Source: Mesorhizobium sp. WSM4313 (lineage in GTDB: Bacteria; Pseudomonadota; Alphaproteobacteria; Rhizobiales; Rhizobiaceae). Taken from it: a stretch of DNA of 64,000 nucleotides. The position numbers and the translations under genes are program-made. This document shows positions 18,646 through 27,977 of the stretch, one piece after another. The stretch's first letter is position 1. Each line of letters starts with the position of its first letter. The stretch is from NCBI RefSeq assembly GCF_002294725.1, contig NZ_NSFT01000003.1, positions 496,001 to 560,000 on the forward strand. The letters are read 5' to 3'. A model generated the notes under the pieces. The model was given only the letters and a program-made list of their open reading frames with translations, did no database searches and was not told the origin of the DNA.

Positions 18646-18746
18646 AGAGCGTTTCACCGTTTCACGGAAACGGCGAACCGCTCTATCTCTTTGTTTTGAC
18701 GCAATTCCGGACGGAAAACCGCTCACACTTTTCCTGGAATTGCCCT
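18646..18746. repeat. Dispersed intergenic repeat, copy 2
   Basis: Matches the element at 14299-14421 over almost its whole length, same orientation (AGAGCGTTTCACCGTTTCAC ... TTTTCCTGGAATTGCCCT), without the ~25-base insertion of copy 1. Confidence 0.8.
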
Positions 18747-18774
18747 AACGGCATGTCCGCGGCTGGGCCGGATG

Positions 18775-19485
18775 TCACCTCAGCTCGAAGGTGACCGTGA
18801 CCTGGACGTTGTAGGAATTCTCGCCGGCCTGCACGGGGACGGCCGAACGGGCCGCATCGAACGACTTGGCCGCCATCGGCATCGGCACCGGCGCGACATT
18901 CTGGTCGGCGATCTCGAGCACCTTGCCCAGACTGACGCCCGCCGCTTCGGCGAGGGTCTTTGCCTTGGCCATCGCGTCGGCGACGGCCTTCTTGCGCGCC
19001 TCGGTGATCGTGGCCTTCGGATTATCGTTGGTAAAAGCAATGCCGCCGCCCTGGTTGACGCCGAGCGACACCGCCTTGTCCAGAATCTCGCCGGTCTTGT
19101 CGACGTCGCGCACGCGCACCGACAGCGTGTTGGTCACCTGATAGGCGACGAGCTCGGCTTCCTGGCTGCCGTCGGCCTTGTTGGTGTAGTTGTAGCGCGG
19201 GTTGATCTGGATGCCGGCGGTCTGCAGGTCGCGTTCTGCAATGCCGGCGGATTTCATCGCCGCGATCACCGCCGCCATGGCGTCGTTGTTGGCGTCGAGC
19301 GCTTCGCGCGCGCTTTTGGCCTCGCGCATCACGCTGAGCGAAAGGATCGCCATGTCCGGCGCCACGGTCGCTTCGCCTTCGCCGGACACGATGATGCGTG
19401 GCGGAGGCTGGATGTCGGCGGCGCTCGCCAGCGCCGGGAACGCGACCGCGGCAGCGAGCGCGATGGGCAAAAGTTGTCTGGTCAT
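18775..19485 (-). CDS. SIMPL domain (DUF541) periplasmic protein
   Basis: A 236 aa exported protein of the SIMPL/DUF541 family. A signal peptide (QLLPIALAAAVAFPALASAA) precedes IIVSGEGEATVAPDMAILSL, the family signature; NPRYNYTNKADGSQEAELVA and YQVTNTLSVRVRDVDKTGEI follow, and the C-terminus is SYNVQVTVTFELR. Family members include an oxidative-stress protein and outer-membrane-associated proteins; no precise role is known. The start at 19485 gives the clean signal peptide. Ten consecutive C (plus strand) lie 26 bases upstream of the start codon, in the leader or promoter. Confidence 0.9.
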   Translation of the reverse strand: MTRQLLPIALAAAVAFPALASAADIQPPPRIIVSGEGEATVAPDMAILSLSVMREAKSAREALDANNDAMAAVIAAMKSAGIAERDLQTAGIQINPRYNYTNKADGSQEAELVAYQVTNTLSVRVRDVDKTGEILDKAVSLGVNQGGGIAFTNDNPKATITEARKKAVADAMAKAKTLAEAAGVSLGKVLEIADQNVAPVPMPMAAKSFDAARSAVPVQAGENSYNVQVTVTFELR

Positions 19486-19707
19486 GAAACTCCTCGAAGT
19501 CTGCGGTCCGCCCCCCCCCCGTGCCGCATCTGCCTCGACCCGCAAAGGGCGCCGATTCCTGCAGTGCGGTGCAAGGGCTGGACCTTTCTCGCGCCATATG
19601 GGCGCAGGCCGCTCTACGGCGCGAATATGGGCTGATTTTGGCGTTTTGCGCCAGAGCTTTCGAAAGCCTTGTGCGACGACAAGAAAAACACTAAGCCAGG
19701 CCGCGTG

Positions 19708-19783
19708 GGGCCTGTAGCTCAATGGTTAGAGCCGGCGGCTCATAACCGCTTGGTTGGGGGTTCGAGTCCCTCCGGGCCCACCA
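19708..19783 (+). tRNA. tRNA with CAU anticodon, probably tRNA-Ile2
   Basis: A full cloverleaf: acceptor GGGCCTG / CGGGCCC with one G-T pair, D arm GCTC...GAGC, anticodon loop CTCATAA (anticodon CAT), T loop TTCGAGT, and an encoded CCA. The anticodon stem and the following CGCTTGGT resemble tRNA-Ile2 (lysidine-modified CAU) more than elongator tRNA-Met, but the sequence alone cannot settle this. It marks the left edge of the accessory island that follows. Confidence 0.92.
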
Positions 19784-19984
19784 TTCAGTCCGCCATTTTT
19801 GGCGTGCTTTCGACCGTCTCAGAATAGTGTCGACATTTCCGTAGGTTAGCGGCGCCTTCACGGCAAAGCTTGGCTGAGACGCCACCTTCTCGATCCAGAA
19901 TGCCCTGAATTCTGGGCTTCGTCTCTGCGGGCCAATTTCCGTAGCCAACTGTTTCGAAAAGCGATGCTCGACTGATGGTCGGAA

Positions 19985-21679
19985 TCAGAGGCCGAGCAGG
20001 GCAGATTGATCGGACCAAGCGAGGGGAAGGCCAGAGAGGCGCGACAGCCTGTGGGCCGTGAGTTCGATCGGCTGGTTGCCGGCGATGATCTTGGACACGA
20101 TCTTCGGTGACAGAAACGCCATGGGCAGGAGCCTGCTGACCTCAGAAACAGTGGTCGCGTTCAAGCTAGCGATCTCGGTCAGGCTGCGGCCAGAGCCATC
20201 GGTGAGTTGATGGAGATAAAGCTGAGAGCGATGGACCACGTCGATCAAAGCAGCGTCCGGCTCAGGGCTGTTGGACGAGGTATCGCTTAGAACGATGCGC
20301 ATCTCGGCGCCGCGTCGTTTGATGTCGAATGGGCATGTGATCAACAGGCTCTCGGCACCGCCATCGGTTGGCAATGCTCTATCGAGCAGATGCTCAGACA
20401 GTGCCCGGCAATTAAAGTCGATAGTCAGTGCTTTCTGGCTAAGTGCGATACAGCGAACAAGCTTCTGCAACAGCGATCGCTTAGCGCCAGCTGTCTCGGC
20501 GGTCCAAGCAAGCCGGACCTCAGCCGCGCGGGTCATCGCGTATTGGATCTCGCCGGGACCACCCCAACGCTGAATCAAATCAGCGATTTGACCGTGATCG
20601 TTGAGAATACGATTCAGTTGATGCTCAACGACTGATTCAACTGCATCGGCGGGAAGGCGCCATCCGTCGGAACTGCCGCGCCGCTGATCAACGAACTGTT
20701 TTGACACGTAGTAGCGATAGCGAACGCCACGCTTGTTGGCATGGACCGATCGAAGCTTCTCGCCGTGTTCGTCAAAGAGCAGCCCGGTGAGAAGATGATG
20801 TTGGGAGACGTTTGATTTGCTCCTGCGGCGCGGTGCTTGAGACGTCAAAAGCGCCTGCGTCGCATCGAACACCGGACCTGCAATGATCGGCTCGTGCTCG
20901 CCTTCGTGGATCTGCTCCTTGTGCCTGATCTTGCCGATGTAAATAAAGTTCGAGAGCAGGTGATAGAGGTTGCCTCGCCCGAACGGCATCGTGACCGCAA
21001 CAGTCCCATCCTGGCGTTTGCGGGTCCGCGTCACGAGTCCATCGTGCGCGGCCTCATCAGCAAGGTCGCGCACGGACTTCAGAACAAGGTAGCGTTCGAA
21101 GAGATGTCGAACGATCTTGGCTTCAGCATCGTCGATGACTAGCTTGCGATGCTCAACGCGATAGCCGAGCGGCACGACGCCACCCATCCAAATGCCCTTT
21201 TTCTTCGAGGCCGCTATCTTGTCGCGGATTCGCTCCGCCGTAACCTCGCGCTCGAACTGTGCGAAGGACAGAAGCACGTTCAGCGTGAGCCTACCCATTG
21301 ATGTGGTCGTGTTAAACTGCTGGGTCACGGAGACGAATGACACCGAGCTGGCATCGAAGATCTCGACGATCTTCGAGAAGTCCATCAGCGACCGCGTGAG
21401 GCGGTCGATCTTGTAAACGACCACGACATCCACCTTCTTATCGCGAATGTGCTGAAGCAGCCGTTGCAGGGCGGGCCGCTCCATCGTCCCGCCAGAGATG
21501 CCGCCGTCGTCATACTGATCAGGGACAAGCTTCCAGCCGAGCCCAATCTGCGAGGCGATGAACGCAACGCAGGCCTCACGCTGGGCATCGAGCGAGTTGA
21601 ATTCCTGGTCGAGACCTTCCTCACTCGATTTGCGAGTGTAGACCGCACAGCGCAGGCGCGGTGTCGAGTTGCTGCTCAT
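19985..21679 (-). CDS. Large serine recombinase family protein
   Basis: A 564 aa recombinase. The N-terminal resolvase domain shows the nucleophile Ser in AVYTRKSSEEGLDQEFNSL, DDGGISGGTMERPALQRLL, VYKIDRLTRSLMDFSKI and SFAQFEREVTAERIRDKIA. The recombinase domain and zinc-ribbon-like region follow (YVLVKSVRDLADEA-like segment, LLTGLLFDEHGEKL). Its ATG at 21679 overlaps the stop of the DUF2924 gene by four bases (ATGA), indicating translational coupling. The position just inside a tRNA gene suggests it mobilised the island, although recombinases with these neighbours are often resident genes. Confidence 0.92.
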   Translation of the reverse strand: MSSNSTPRLRCAVYTRKSSEEGLDQEFNSLDAQREACVAFIASQIGLGWKLVPDQYDDGGISGGTMERPALQRLLQHIRDKKVDVVVVYKIDRLTRSLMDFSKIVEIFDASSVSFVSVTQQFNTTTSMGRLTLNVLLSFAQFEREVTAERIRDKIAASKKKGIWMGGVVPLGYRVEHRKLVIDDAEAKIVRHLFERYLVLKSVRDLADEAAHDGLVTRTRKRQDGTVAVTMPFGRGNLYHLLSNFIYIGKIRHKEQIHEGEHEPIIAGPVFDATQALLTSQAPRRRSKSNVSQHHLLTGLLFDEHGEKLRSVHANKRGVRYRYYVSKQFVDQRRGSSDGWRLPADAVESVVEHQLNRILNDHGQIADLIQRWGGPGEIQYAMTRAAEVRLAWTAETAGAKRSLLQKLVRCIALSQKALTIDFNCRALSEHLLDRALPTDGGAESLLITCPFDIKRRGAEMRIVLSDTSSNSPEPDAALIDVVHRSQLYLHQLTDGSGRSLTEIASLNATTVSEVSRLLPMAFLSPKIVSKIIAGNQPIELTAHRLSRLSGLPLAWSDQSALLGL

Positions 21680-22149
21680 AGCCCGAAGAACCTCGGACCG
21701 GACCAATGCGCGCCGGTGATCTTGCGCGCGATCGAAGACAACGATGGATAGACCTTAGCCTCGAAAACGAAGCCATCCTCAATCACGTCGACGACGTGGG
21801 TCTTGCCGTTCCAGTTACGGACCAACCGTGCGCCTGGCAAAACTTGTTTGCGTTTGGGCGCGATCGTCACCTTGATGTCGTTGACGACGACGTTAGCTTG
21901 GCTGTCGCGGTCGGCGATCTTTTTCTCGACCTGGTCTATGGCGGACCTGAGCATGCGACGCGTCTCGGTGGAAAATCCACCGAGACGCTTTGCCTGAAGA
22001 TGCCAGGCTGCCGCCCTGATCAGAAGCTCACGCCTGACACCCTTTGGTGGTGCGCACCTGTAGATTTTCTCCCATTGTGCTGCGAGTTCCTCGCGGGAGA
22101 GGCCGCCCAACTCGGCGACCTCTGCTTCGATGTCGAGCTTGGCGCGCAT
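21676..22149 (-). CDS. DUF2924 family protein
   Basis: A 157 aa protein that in alphaproteobacteria is regularly encoded directly before a serine recombinase, as here. Conserved features are ELAAQWEKIYRCAPPKGVRR, LIRAAAWHLQAKRLGG and the C-terminal VLPGARLVRNWNGKTHVV DV-type beta region. It may help recombination or bind DNA, but no activity is established. The ATG at 22149 is used; a TTG at 22158 has a nearer GAGGGG site and would give a four-base overlap with the upstream gene. Confidence 0.85.
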   Translation of the reverse strand: MRAKLDIEAEVAELGGLSREELAAQWEKIYRCAPPKGVRRELLIRAAAWHLQAKRLGGFSTETRRMLRSAIDQVEKKIADRDSQANVVVNDIKVTIAPKRKQVLPGARLVRNWNGKTHVVDVIEDGFVFEAKVYPSLSSIARKITGAHWSGPRFFGL

Positions 22150-22154
22150 TAGGC

Positions 22155-22583
22155 TCAAGCGCCCCTCGCGCTATCATCGATGCGGTAGCGGCGAAGCCCG
22201 TCCTTGCCGACATCACTGACCAGGTTGAGGCCAAGCTTCTTCTTGACGACCGCCGACAAGAAGCCCCGCACCGAGTGCGCCTGCCAGTCGGTCACCTCCA
22301 TCAGCATCTCGATGGTGGCGCCCTTGGCCAAGCGAAGCTTCTTCAGCACTAGTTCCGATTTGGGTTGCTTGCTTTCGGTGCGGGCGGCGGCCTTCGATGG
22401 CTTTGCCGTTGCCGGCTCCGCACCTGCTTCTGCGTTACGAGCTTTCTTTTTGGGCGACTTCGCCTTCTTCAGCCGCTTGGGTGGGTTCTCTAGCGCATCC
22501 CAGATGTGCTCATGCGGTTCTGGCGGAATTTGAAGCTTATCGTGATCGGATTCAGTGCCTTGATCGGTGCCGATTGTCGCCAT
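22155..22583 (-). CDS. DUF3489 family protein
   Basis: A 142 aa protein: a charged, Lys/Ala-rich N-terminal half ([20 protein letters not shown]), then the DUF3489 domain with a winged-helix flavour ([39 protein letters not shown]). It is the first gene of the DUF3489-DUF2924-recombinase operon, a recurring trio on alphaproteobacterial islands. A DNA-binding accessory role in recombination is plausible but inferred. Confidence 0.85.
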   Translation of the reverse strand: MATIGTDQGTESDHDKLQIPPEPHEHIWDALENPPKRLKKAKSPKKKARNAEAGAEPATAKPSKAAARTESKQPKSELVLKKLRLAKGATIEMLMEVTDWQAHSVRGFLSAVVKKKLGLNLVSDVGKDGLRRYRIDDSARGA

Positions 22584-23037
22584 AGGTCGTTCTCCTTCAG
22601 TTGCAGTTGCCGGCCAATCCGGCGCCTGTACTGACCTAAGCCCGCCTGGCGGGCTGGAGAGACCTGGTAAGGGCAAAGGCGAGAGCCGCTGCGTTGTTAC
22701 CCAGAGCAATGCTTGCGTGCCGAACGAAGTCCAGTGGAATGTGCGTCGACGGCTAGCCATTTCGGAGATGGCGGGCAACAAACATAGCTGACCGCCATGT
22801 GCTCGCGCGTCGAATGTCTGGAATGGCCTTATGTCGGCCGTTGCTGAAGGCGTCGCGAAATGCCAAAAGCCGACATTGCCGGTAGCCATCCAAGAAGCCG
22901 CGATCAGGGTGACCTACTAAAGAAGAAACGCGAGTGGCTGCCAGTATAGAGAATGTTCTGTATTGCATGACAGTGCAGTAGAGAAACTCTGGCGTTTTGG
23001 TAAATTGCGAAAAGCCTCATCTAAGAAACAGGTCTTT
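22584..23037. other. Intergenic region between recombinase operon and defence module
   Basis: 454 bases between divergent units. The frame of the nuclease gene runs up to a TTG at 22963, but that extension has no ribosome site. GCCCGCC-TGGC-GGGCTGG-like GC-rich sequence lies near 22640. I see no gene, tRNA or clear terminator. It should hold the promoters of both flanking operons. Confidence 0.5.
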
Positions 23038-24003
23038 ATGCATACCGCACCTCCTCCCAAAAAAGCACTTAACGCTTGGCTCAGCAAATATCCGAGCGAG
23101 TTCGGAAACTACGGTCACTTGCTTCTCGAAGAGAAGCAGGCGGCCGACGCCAATCTCCAAAGAGATTTTGTCCCGTATTTTGAATCGGCCCATCTGGACG
23201 CGCGGGGCTGCTTTCACAGGTTGGCTCGCATCAGCCTCCATCCGGACGCTGGCGACATCGGTTGCGACGCCCAATATCCAGGGTCACTGCCTTTGACCGC
23301 TCGTAAAGGTCTCTTCGGCGAGGTGATGTCGGGGATGATGTCGGAGACCTACGACTTCGTTGGGAAGCACGAATACTTGATACCCGTTTTCCTCTTCCGC
23401 AATCATGAGGACGCAGGCCAATATATCTACACTCTCAGCCGAGACGCGACCCGCACACGCGAGGTCCTCGGGCGCAAAGGCGACGATTTCATCGCGATTG
23501 TGGTCGATGAAGAAGACAACGTCACGCGCTTCATTGCCGGCGAAGCCAAGTGGCGCGGGAATTGGTCGCCATCGGTCCTGAACACCGTCATGCTCGGTGA
23601 CAAGATCGACGATCCGGCCGACAAGACGAAGAGAATCCACAATGGCAAAGGTGTCTGGTACGAGGTCAATCGGGCCCTTCCCGTGCCGCTCGGCCTTGAG
23701 CAACTCCACGCCGTCCTGGAGGAATGCGAGCCCGATAAGTTCGCTAAGGTTATTGCCTCGCTCGACCGCATCCTTGCGCGGCGCAACCCCGATCCTGTCG
23801 AGCGCACCGATATGATCCTGCTCGTCGGCGGTCCCCCCGCCAAACGAAACCCCGGTCAGGCCCTCCTGCCCTGGGAGACTGTGCCAGACGAGTATAAGGC
23901 CGGCCGGGACCTTCAGGTAGTCGAACTGCTCATCGCGGATGGCGATAGTTTGATCAACACGATCTATGCAAGCCTCTGGGCAAAGGAGGCTGCTCTTGCC
24001 TGA
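23038..24003 (+). CDS. HamA-like nuclease of a Hachiman-type defence module (DUF1837-like)
   Basis: A 321 aa protein that I place with HamA/DUF1837 by layout and context, not by a database match. It has a PD-(D/E)xK-like arrangement: an acidic residue in GRKGDDFIAIVVDEED (~residue 148) and GEAKWR (~residue 166), preceded by FGEVMSGMMSETYDFVGKHE and IPVFLFRNHEDA. In Hachiman, HamA is the DNA nuclease held in check by the HamB helicase. The ATG at 23038 is preferred over a TTG at 22963. The following helicase gene overlaps its end by eight bases, indicating a coupled two-gene operon. The exact subtype, or a relative of Hachiman, remains open. Confidence 0.7.
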   Translation: MHTAPPPKKALNAWLSKYPSEFGNYGHLLLEEKQAADANLQRDFVPYFESAHLDARGCFHRLARISLHPDAGDIGCDAQYPGSLPLTARKGLFGEVMSGMMSETYDFVGKHEYLIPVFLFRNHEDAGQYIYTLSRDATRTREVLGRKGDDFIAIVVDEEDNVTRFIAGEAKWRGNWSPSVLNTVMLGDKIDDPADKTKRIHNGKGVWYEVNRALPVPLGLEQLHAVLEECEPDKFAKVIASLDRILARRNPDPVERTDMILLVGGPPAKRNPGQALLPWETVPDEYKAGRDLQVVELLIADGDSLINTIYASLWAKEAALA

Positions 24004-27000
24004 ATTCGATCAAGACCGTCTCGACCTGGCACGCGCCATCCAAAACGACCTTGCTCAGGAAAGGACACTCAGTGCTTTGCAGGCGAGATCATTCGTCCGG
24101 TGCCTGCAAACGGATTGGGATGTTGAGACGATTCAATGGAGCGCGAACGATTCCGACACAATCCTCCAGCAGTCACGGTACCTGATTCGCGCTGGCAAGG
24201 TACTTTCGACTGTCGGCGATGGAAGTCCCGAGGAAGCGACACTCGCGTTCCGGAGGGCCGGCGAGCTGCTGGAGTGGCTCGCACGAGCAAGAGACAGGAT
24301 CGGCGAAGAAATTCCGACCGCATTGTTTGCTGCTGGTTGCTACCAGCTTGGTGGCCTACCGGCGATGGCCTCAGGATTGCTGCGCCAAGTCGTCCCAGAC
24401 GATAGGGGATCGCGGCTGTTCGCCGATTTTCTGAAGGCCGATTTCGACGCGGTGCTCCGCCGCGCTGCAGGGTTCTGGAACGACAACCGCGACCTGACGC
24501 TGCGAGGCGTTGAGAAGGAATTCTTCGGTGAAGGCACCGAAGAAAGCGTCACATGGTTCGGCACAATCGAGCTTGTTCGCTGCATCGGCCTTGCAGCGCA
24601 GACATTGCGGCGGGGCGATACAGCGAGGTTCTCGGTTGCACTCGATCGCTTGCGAGATGTTGAGCGTCTTCTCGTTCGAACCTCGCCCGATGATGTTGCG
24701 CTGCTCGCGTTCTTTCTGCGCTCGGCCTGCGAGCGGTTCGGCACGTCCACGATCTACGAACCCTTGCGGCAACTGGGCTTGCTCAACCCCGAGAGACTCC
24801 TGGATGTAAACCAGTTTGCGAGGCGGCAGTATGCGCGCGGTCGAGGCATTCTCTGGCAGTCGCAAAAGCAGGGTATAGAGAGGCTTCTCAACAACTCGTC
24901 CTTTGCCCTTTGCACGCCGACGGGCTCCGGAAAGACGCTCGTCGCCAACCTGGCGATCCTCAAGGAGCTGTTAATCCTCCGGGACAATCAGGAGGGCCTT
25001 GCACCGCTCGGGCTCTATCTCGTGCCATCGCGTGCACTTGCGGGCGAAGTTGAAGCGAAACTCACTGGGGAGCTGGGCCGCGACTTCGTGGTGACAGGGC
25101 TCTACGGCGGTTCCGACTGGGGAATCACGGATGCATGGCTGACGTCCGCCTCACCGACAGTTCTCATCGCGACGGTCGAGAAGGCCGATGCCCTTATGCG
25201 TTATCTGGGTCCCATGCTGCTAGCGCGCCTCAAATTACTTATCGTCGATGAGGCCCATCAGGTCGTTCTTGAAGACAATGAGCGCGAGCGCAATGCCCTT
25301 GCCGAACATATGAACCGGGCGATCCGGCTCGAAAGCTTCATCTCTCGCCTGCTGCTGCGCAAACCGAACATCGTCCGCATTGCGCTGACAGCAGTTGCAG
25401 GGGGCGCGGCTACGCCCGTTGCCCGCTGGATAGAATCTGATCCCGACGCGCAGCCGGTCGGGTCGAACTATCGCAGTACTCGCCAGGCTATTGGCGTACT
25501 CGAGGTGAGCAAGGGATCGCCCCGCATCGAGCTGCACCGGGTCAATGACCATCGGCTCGGCGTGCGGGGCCGTGGTGACGTTTATATTCCGCTTAAGATT
25601 GATCCGATGCCGGAGCCGCTTTCAGGCATCCGCAACAGTCTCAATCATTTTACGCAGAACAGCATACTGTGGACGGCGCTGCACCTCGCAGGCGACGACC
25701 GCCGCATCCTAATCTCGATCTCGCAGCGCCCCGAACTGACGATGGGCTGGTATGCCGAGGCGTTCGATTTGGCGGGTTGGGAGGACATCCCGGCCTTCGA
25801 CCCTCCCTCGGAGGGCGATGATGCGGCGCTCTTTGCCGAAGCACGCACGGTCTGCATCGATTATTGCGGCGAGAACTCCCACGAACTCCGCCTTCTTGAT
25901 CGCGGCATAGCAACCAATCATGGCCAGATGCCGCAGCGGCTAAGGCGGCTGATGGTAGCTCTCATCGATCGGTCCATCTGCCCGATCACTGTCGCAACAG
26001 CGACCCTCACCGAAGGCGTCAACCTGCCCTTCGATATGATTTTTCTTCCCGTCCTGAAGCGAACAATGTTTGACGTCGCGACGCAAACCCCGACCGAGTA
26101 TCCGATGTCGGCGGCAGAGTTCCGCAATCTCTCAGGCCGGGCCGGCCGGCCGGGCGCCGCGAAAGGAATGGAAGGGCTTACACTCGTCGCTCTGCCGATC
26201 GCGCCATCCACGACGGCTGCAGGGCAACTTGGCACGCATCGAAGGCAAGTGCGCGAGCGGCGCAATGAATACGACAGCCTCATAGCAAGATTGAGGGCGG
26301 ACGCCGCGGGCGATGGCAACACAAAAAGTCCGCTTACTGTCTTGCTCCGCGCTATTCGGCAACAGGCGCTGCGTCTGCCTGGTGTCGACGACAACGAAGA
26401 TTTCGTTCGCTGGCTGGAAGTGACTGCCCCTGCGACCATTTCAGCCGATGCCGGCCAAGCGCGCGCGACGCCTGCAGCGCGGCTTGCTGATCGGCTCGAC
26501 GAACTCGACACGATGATCCTGGCGGCCGTCGAGGAGACTGAGGCGATCAGCGCGGTCGCAGCAACCCCGGCCAATACCGAGGCAATGCTGACGCAACTTT
26601 GGCAACTAACATTCACGCAAGTCGCGCACGCGACCGAAGAATGGATGGAGCAGGCCTTTATCAAGCGAGGGCGGGGGATGGTCGAGACGATCTATCCTGA
26701 CGCCACAGAGCGAAAGCGCCTCTACGACTATGGCTACGCCCCCCACGTCGGTAAACGCTTCGAGCCGGTCGCACGGACCATTCTCGAGCAGCTACAGCAG
26801 ACTGTAGGCTACGGCACAATGCGCCCAGAAGCGCGCCTCGCCGTCTTTATTGCGCTCGGGGAAGCGGTTGCCGATGATGGTGGTTATGGATTCTCCATCC
26901 GCGACACAGAAATGGGCCGCACTCTCTACGCCAACTGGCACGAAGTGCTCCGCTGGTGGATGGCGGTGCCGGGAGCCGCAGGACCCGCGCCGCAGGATCT

Positions 27001-27610
27001 TCGTGCCTGGCAGATTTTCACCTCGGACAATTTCGAGTTTCGTTTGGGCGTTGCCATCGGCGCTGTTGTCGCGCGGGCTTGGTCACAAGGGACCGATGAT
27101 CCGCTCGATACACCTACGATCGACACTTGGAAGGATGTCACCGGACTTCCATGGTACGCCTTTTGGGCAAAAGAGCTGCTGCGCTGGGGGACGCTCGATC
27201 CGTTTGTCGCCTTTGTACTCTCGCTCGGCATCGCAAAATCGCGTCCCGAAGCTGAAGGCATGCGCGGGCAATATCTCGCATGGCTTGAGGAAGAGATTGA
27301 AGATCTGAGCAGCGAGGATCAGATTGATCCAAGCAACTTACTCTCATGGTCTAAGATTCTGAGGACCCCTGAAGCACCTGCAGCGAGGCGTGCTCCGATC
27401 GCTGCAGAACTCGCTGGGACAGATGGAAGGGCGGGGCGTTACGCCGTCATTCCTGTGCGCTCCGAAAGGCGCATCCGCTGGCTCGATGCATCTGGCTTCA
27501 GGCTCGCGGTGTCGGCAATACCCAAGGATTTCCCGACTGGGTTCAGGCAGCCCAACGACTATGATCTTCTCATCGAGAACGGAGAAGCCTCTGTCGTAAG
27601 GACGTTTTAG
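23996..27610 (+). CDS. HamB-like Ski2/Hel308-type helicase of a Hachiman-type module
   Basis: A ~1,204 aa superfamily 2 helicase. Walker A is TPTGSGKTLVANLA (~residue 308), motif II is LIVDEAHQVVLED (~417), motif V is TVATATLTEGVNLP, and motif VI is RNLSGRAGRPG (~712), the Ski2-like pattern. The N-terminal 300 residues and C-terminal 450 residues are mainly helical and unassigned. I use the TTG at 23996 because AGGAGG lies six bases upstream; an ATG at 23966 is ten codons longer. Directly coupled to the nuclease gene, it fits HamB, which in Hachiman senses DNA damage or ends and releases HamA. Confidence 0.75.
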   Translation: MPEFDQDRLDLARAIQNDLAQERTLSALQARSFVRCLQTDWDVETIQWSANDSDTILQQSRYLIRAGKVLSTVGDGSPEEATLAFRRAGELLEWLARARDRIGEEIPTALFAAGCYQLGGLPAMASGLLRQVVPDDRGSRLFADFLKADFDAVLRRAAGFWNDNRDLTLRGVEKEFFGEGTEESVTWFGTIELVRCIGLAAQTLRRGDTARFSVALDRLRDVERLLVRTSPDDVALLAFFLRSACERFGTSTIYEPLRQLGLLNPERLLDVNQFARRQYARGRGILWQSQKQGIERLLNNSSFALCTPTGSGKTLVANLAILKELLILRDNQEGLAPLGLYLVPSRALAGEVEAKLTGELGRDFVVTGLYGGSDWGITDAWLTSASPTVLIATVEKADALMRYLGPMLLARLKLLIVDEAHQVVLEDNERERNALAEHMNRAIRLESFISRLLLRKPNIVRIALTAVAGGAATPVARWIESDPDAQPVGSNYRSTRQAIGVLEVSKGSPRIELHRVNDHRLGVRGRGDVYIPLKIDPMPEPLSGIRNSLNHFTQNSILWTALHLAGDDRRILISISQRPELTMGWYAEAFDLAGWEDIPAFDPPSEGDDAALFAEARTVCIDYCGENSHELRLLDRGIATNHGQMPQRLRRLMVALIDRSICPITVATATLTEGVNLPFDMIFLPVLKRTMFDVATQTPTEYPMSAAEFRNLSGRAGRPGAAKGMEGLTLVALPIAPSTTAAGQLGTHRRQVRERRNEYDSLIARLRADAAGDGNTKSPLTVLLRAIRQQALRLPGVDDNEDFVRWLEVTAPATISADAGQARATPAARLADRLDELDTMILAAVEETEAISAVAATPANTEAMLTQLWQLTFTQVAHATEEWMEQAFIKRGRGMVETIYPDATERKRLYDYGYAPHVGKRFEPVARTILEQLQQTVGYGTMRPEARLAVFIALGEAVADDGGYGFSIRDTEMGRTLYANWHEVLRWWMAVPGAAGPAPQDLRAWQIFTSDNFEFRLGVAIGAVVARAWSQGTDDPLDTPTIDTWKDVTGLPWYAFWAKELLRWGTLDPFVAFVLSLGIAKSRPEAEGMRGQYLAWLEEEIEDLSSEDQIDPSNLLSWSKILRTPEAPAARRAPIAAELAGTDGRAGRYAVIPVRSERRIRWLDASGFRLAVSAIPKDFPTGFRQPNDYDLLIENGEASVVRTF

Positions 27611-27977
27611 CAATCGAGCGGGACTCGCCAATAGAGGACTGACAGTCGGTGACGGTCGGTCAAATTGCAGGTACGACGTGGGGTTGCGGTCCCGTTGCAT
27701 TCTGCTACTCGACTGCCAGTCTGCCGGCCCCAAGAGCTGCCGAGCAGCAATGCGCTTCTTCGCCATTGGGGTGGCAATCCGTGCCTTGTACATTCTCTCA
27801 CCAGCGCGAAACGAATCCGGGCCGAGCAGCTTCCGCGCGTCAGTTTGAGAGCTTGCATTTCAGTCCAGCTTCGCGACATGGGGTTCAAGGTCCTGGCGCT
27901 AGCGAATGATTGGGATCCAAACTCAACGTTAGAAGCTTCTTCGTACTGGGAGTCCTGAGGTGCCCAATCGTTCGGGA
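27611..27977. other. Intergenic region between convergent hamB-like and jetD
   Basis: 367 bases between two convergent operons. Short open frames occur on both strands, but none has a ribosome site or a recognisable product. I see no strong terminator stem. Confidence 0.4.

Noticed and set aside
22963-23037. Longer N-terminus for the HamA-like protein from a TTG
   Set aside because: The ATG at 23038 gives a normal family-like length; the TTG has no ribosome site and the added residues look unstructured.
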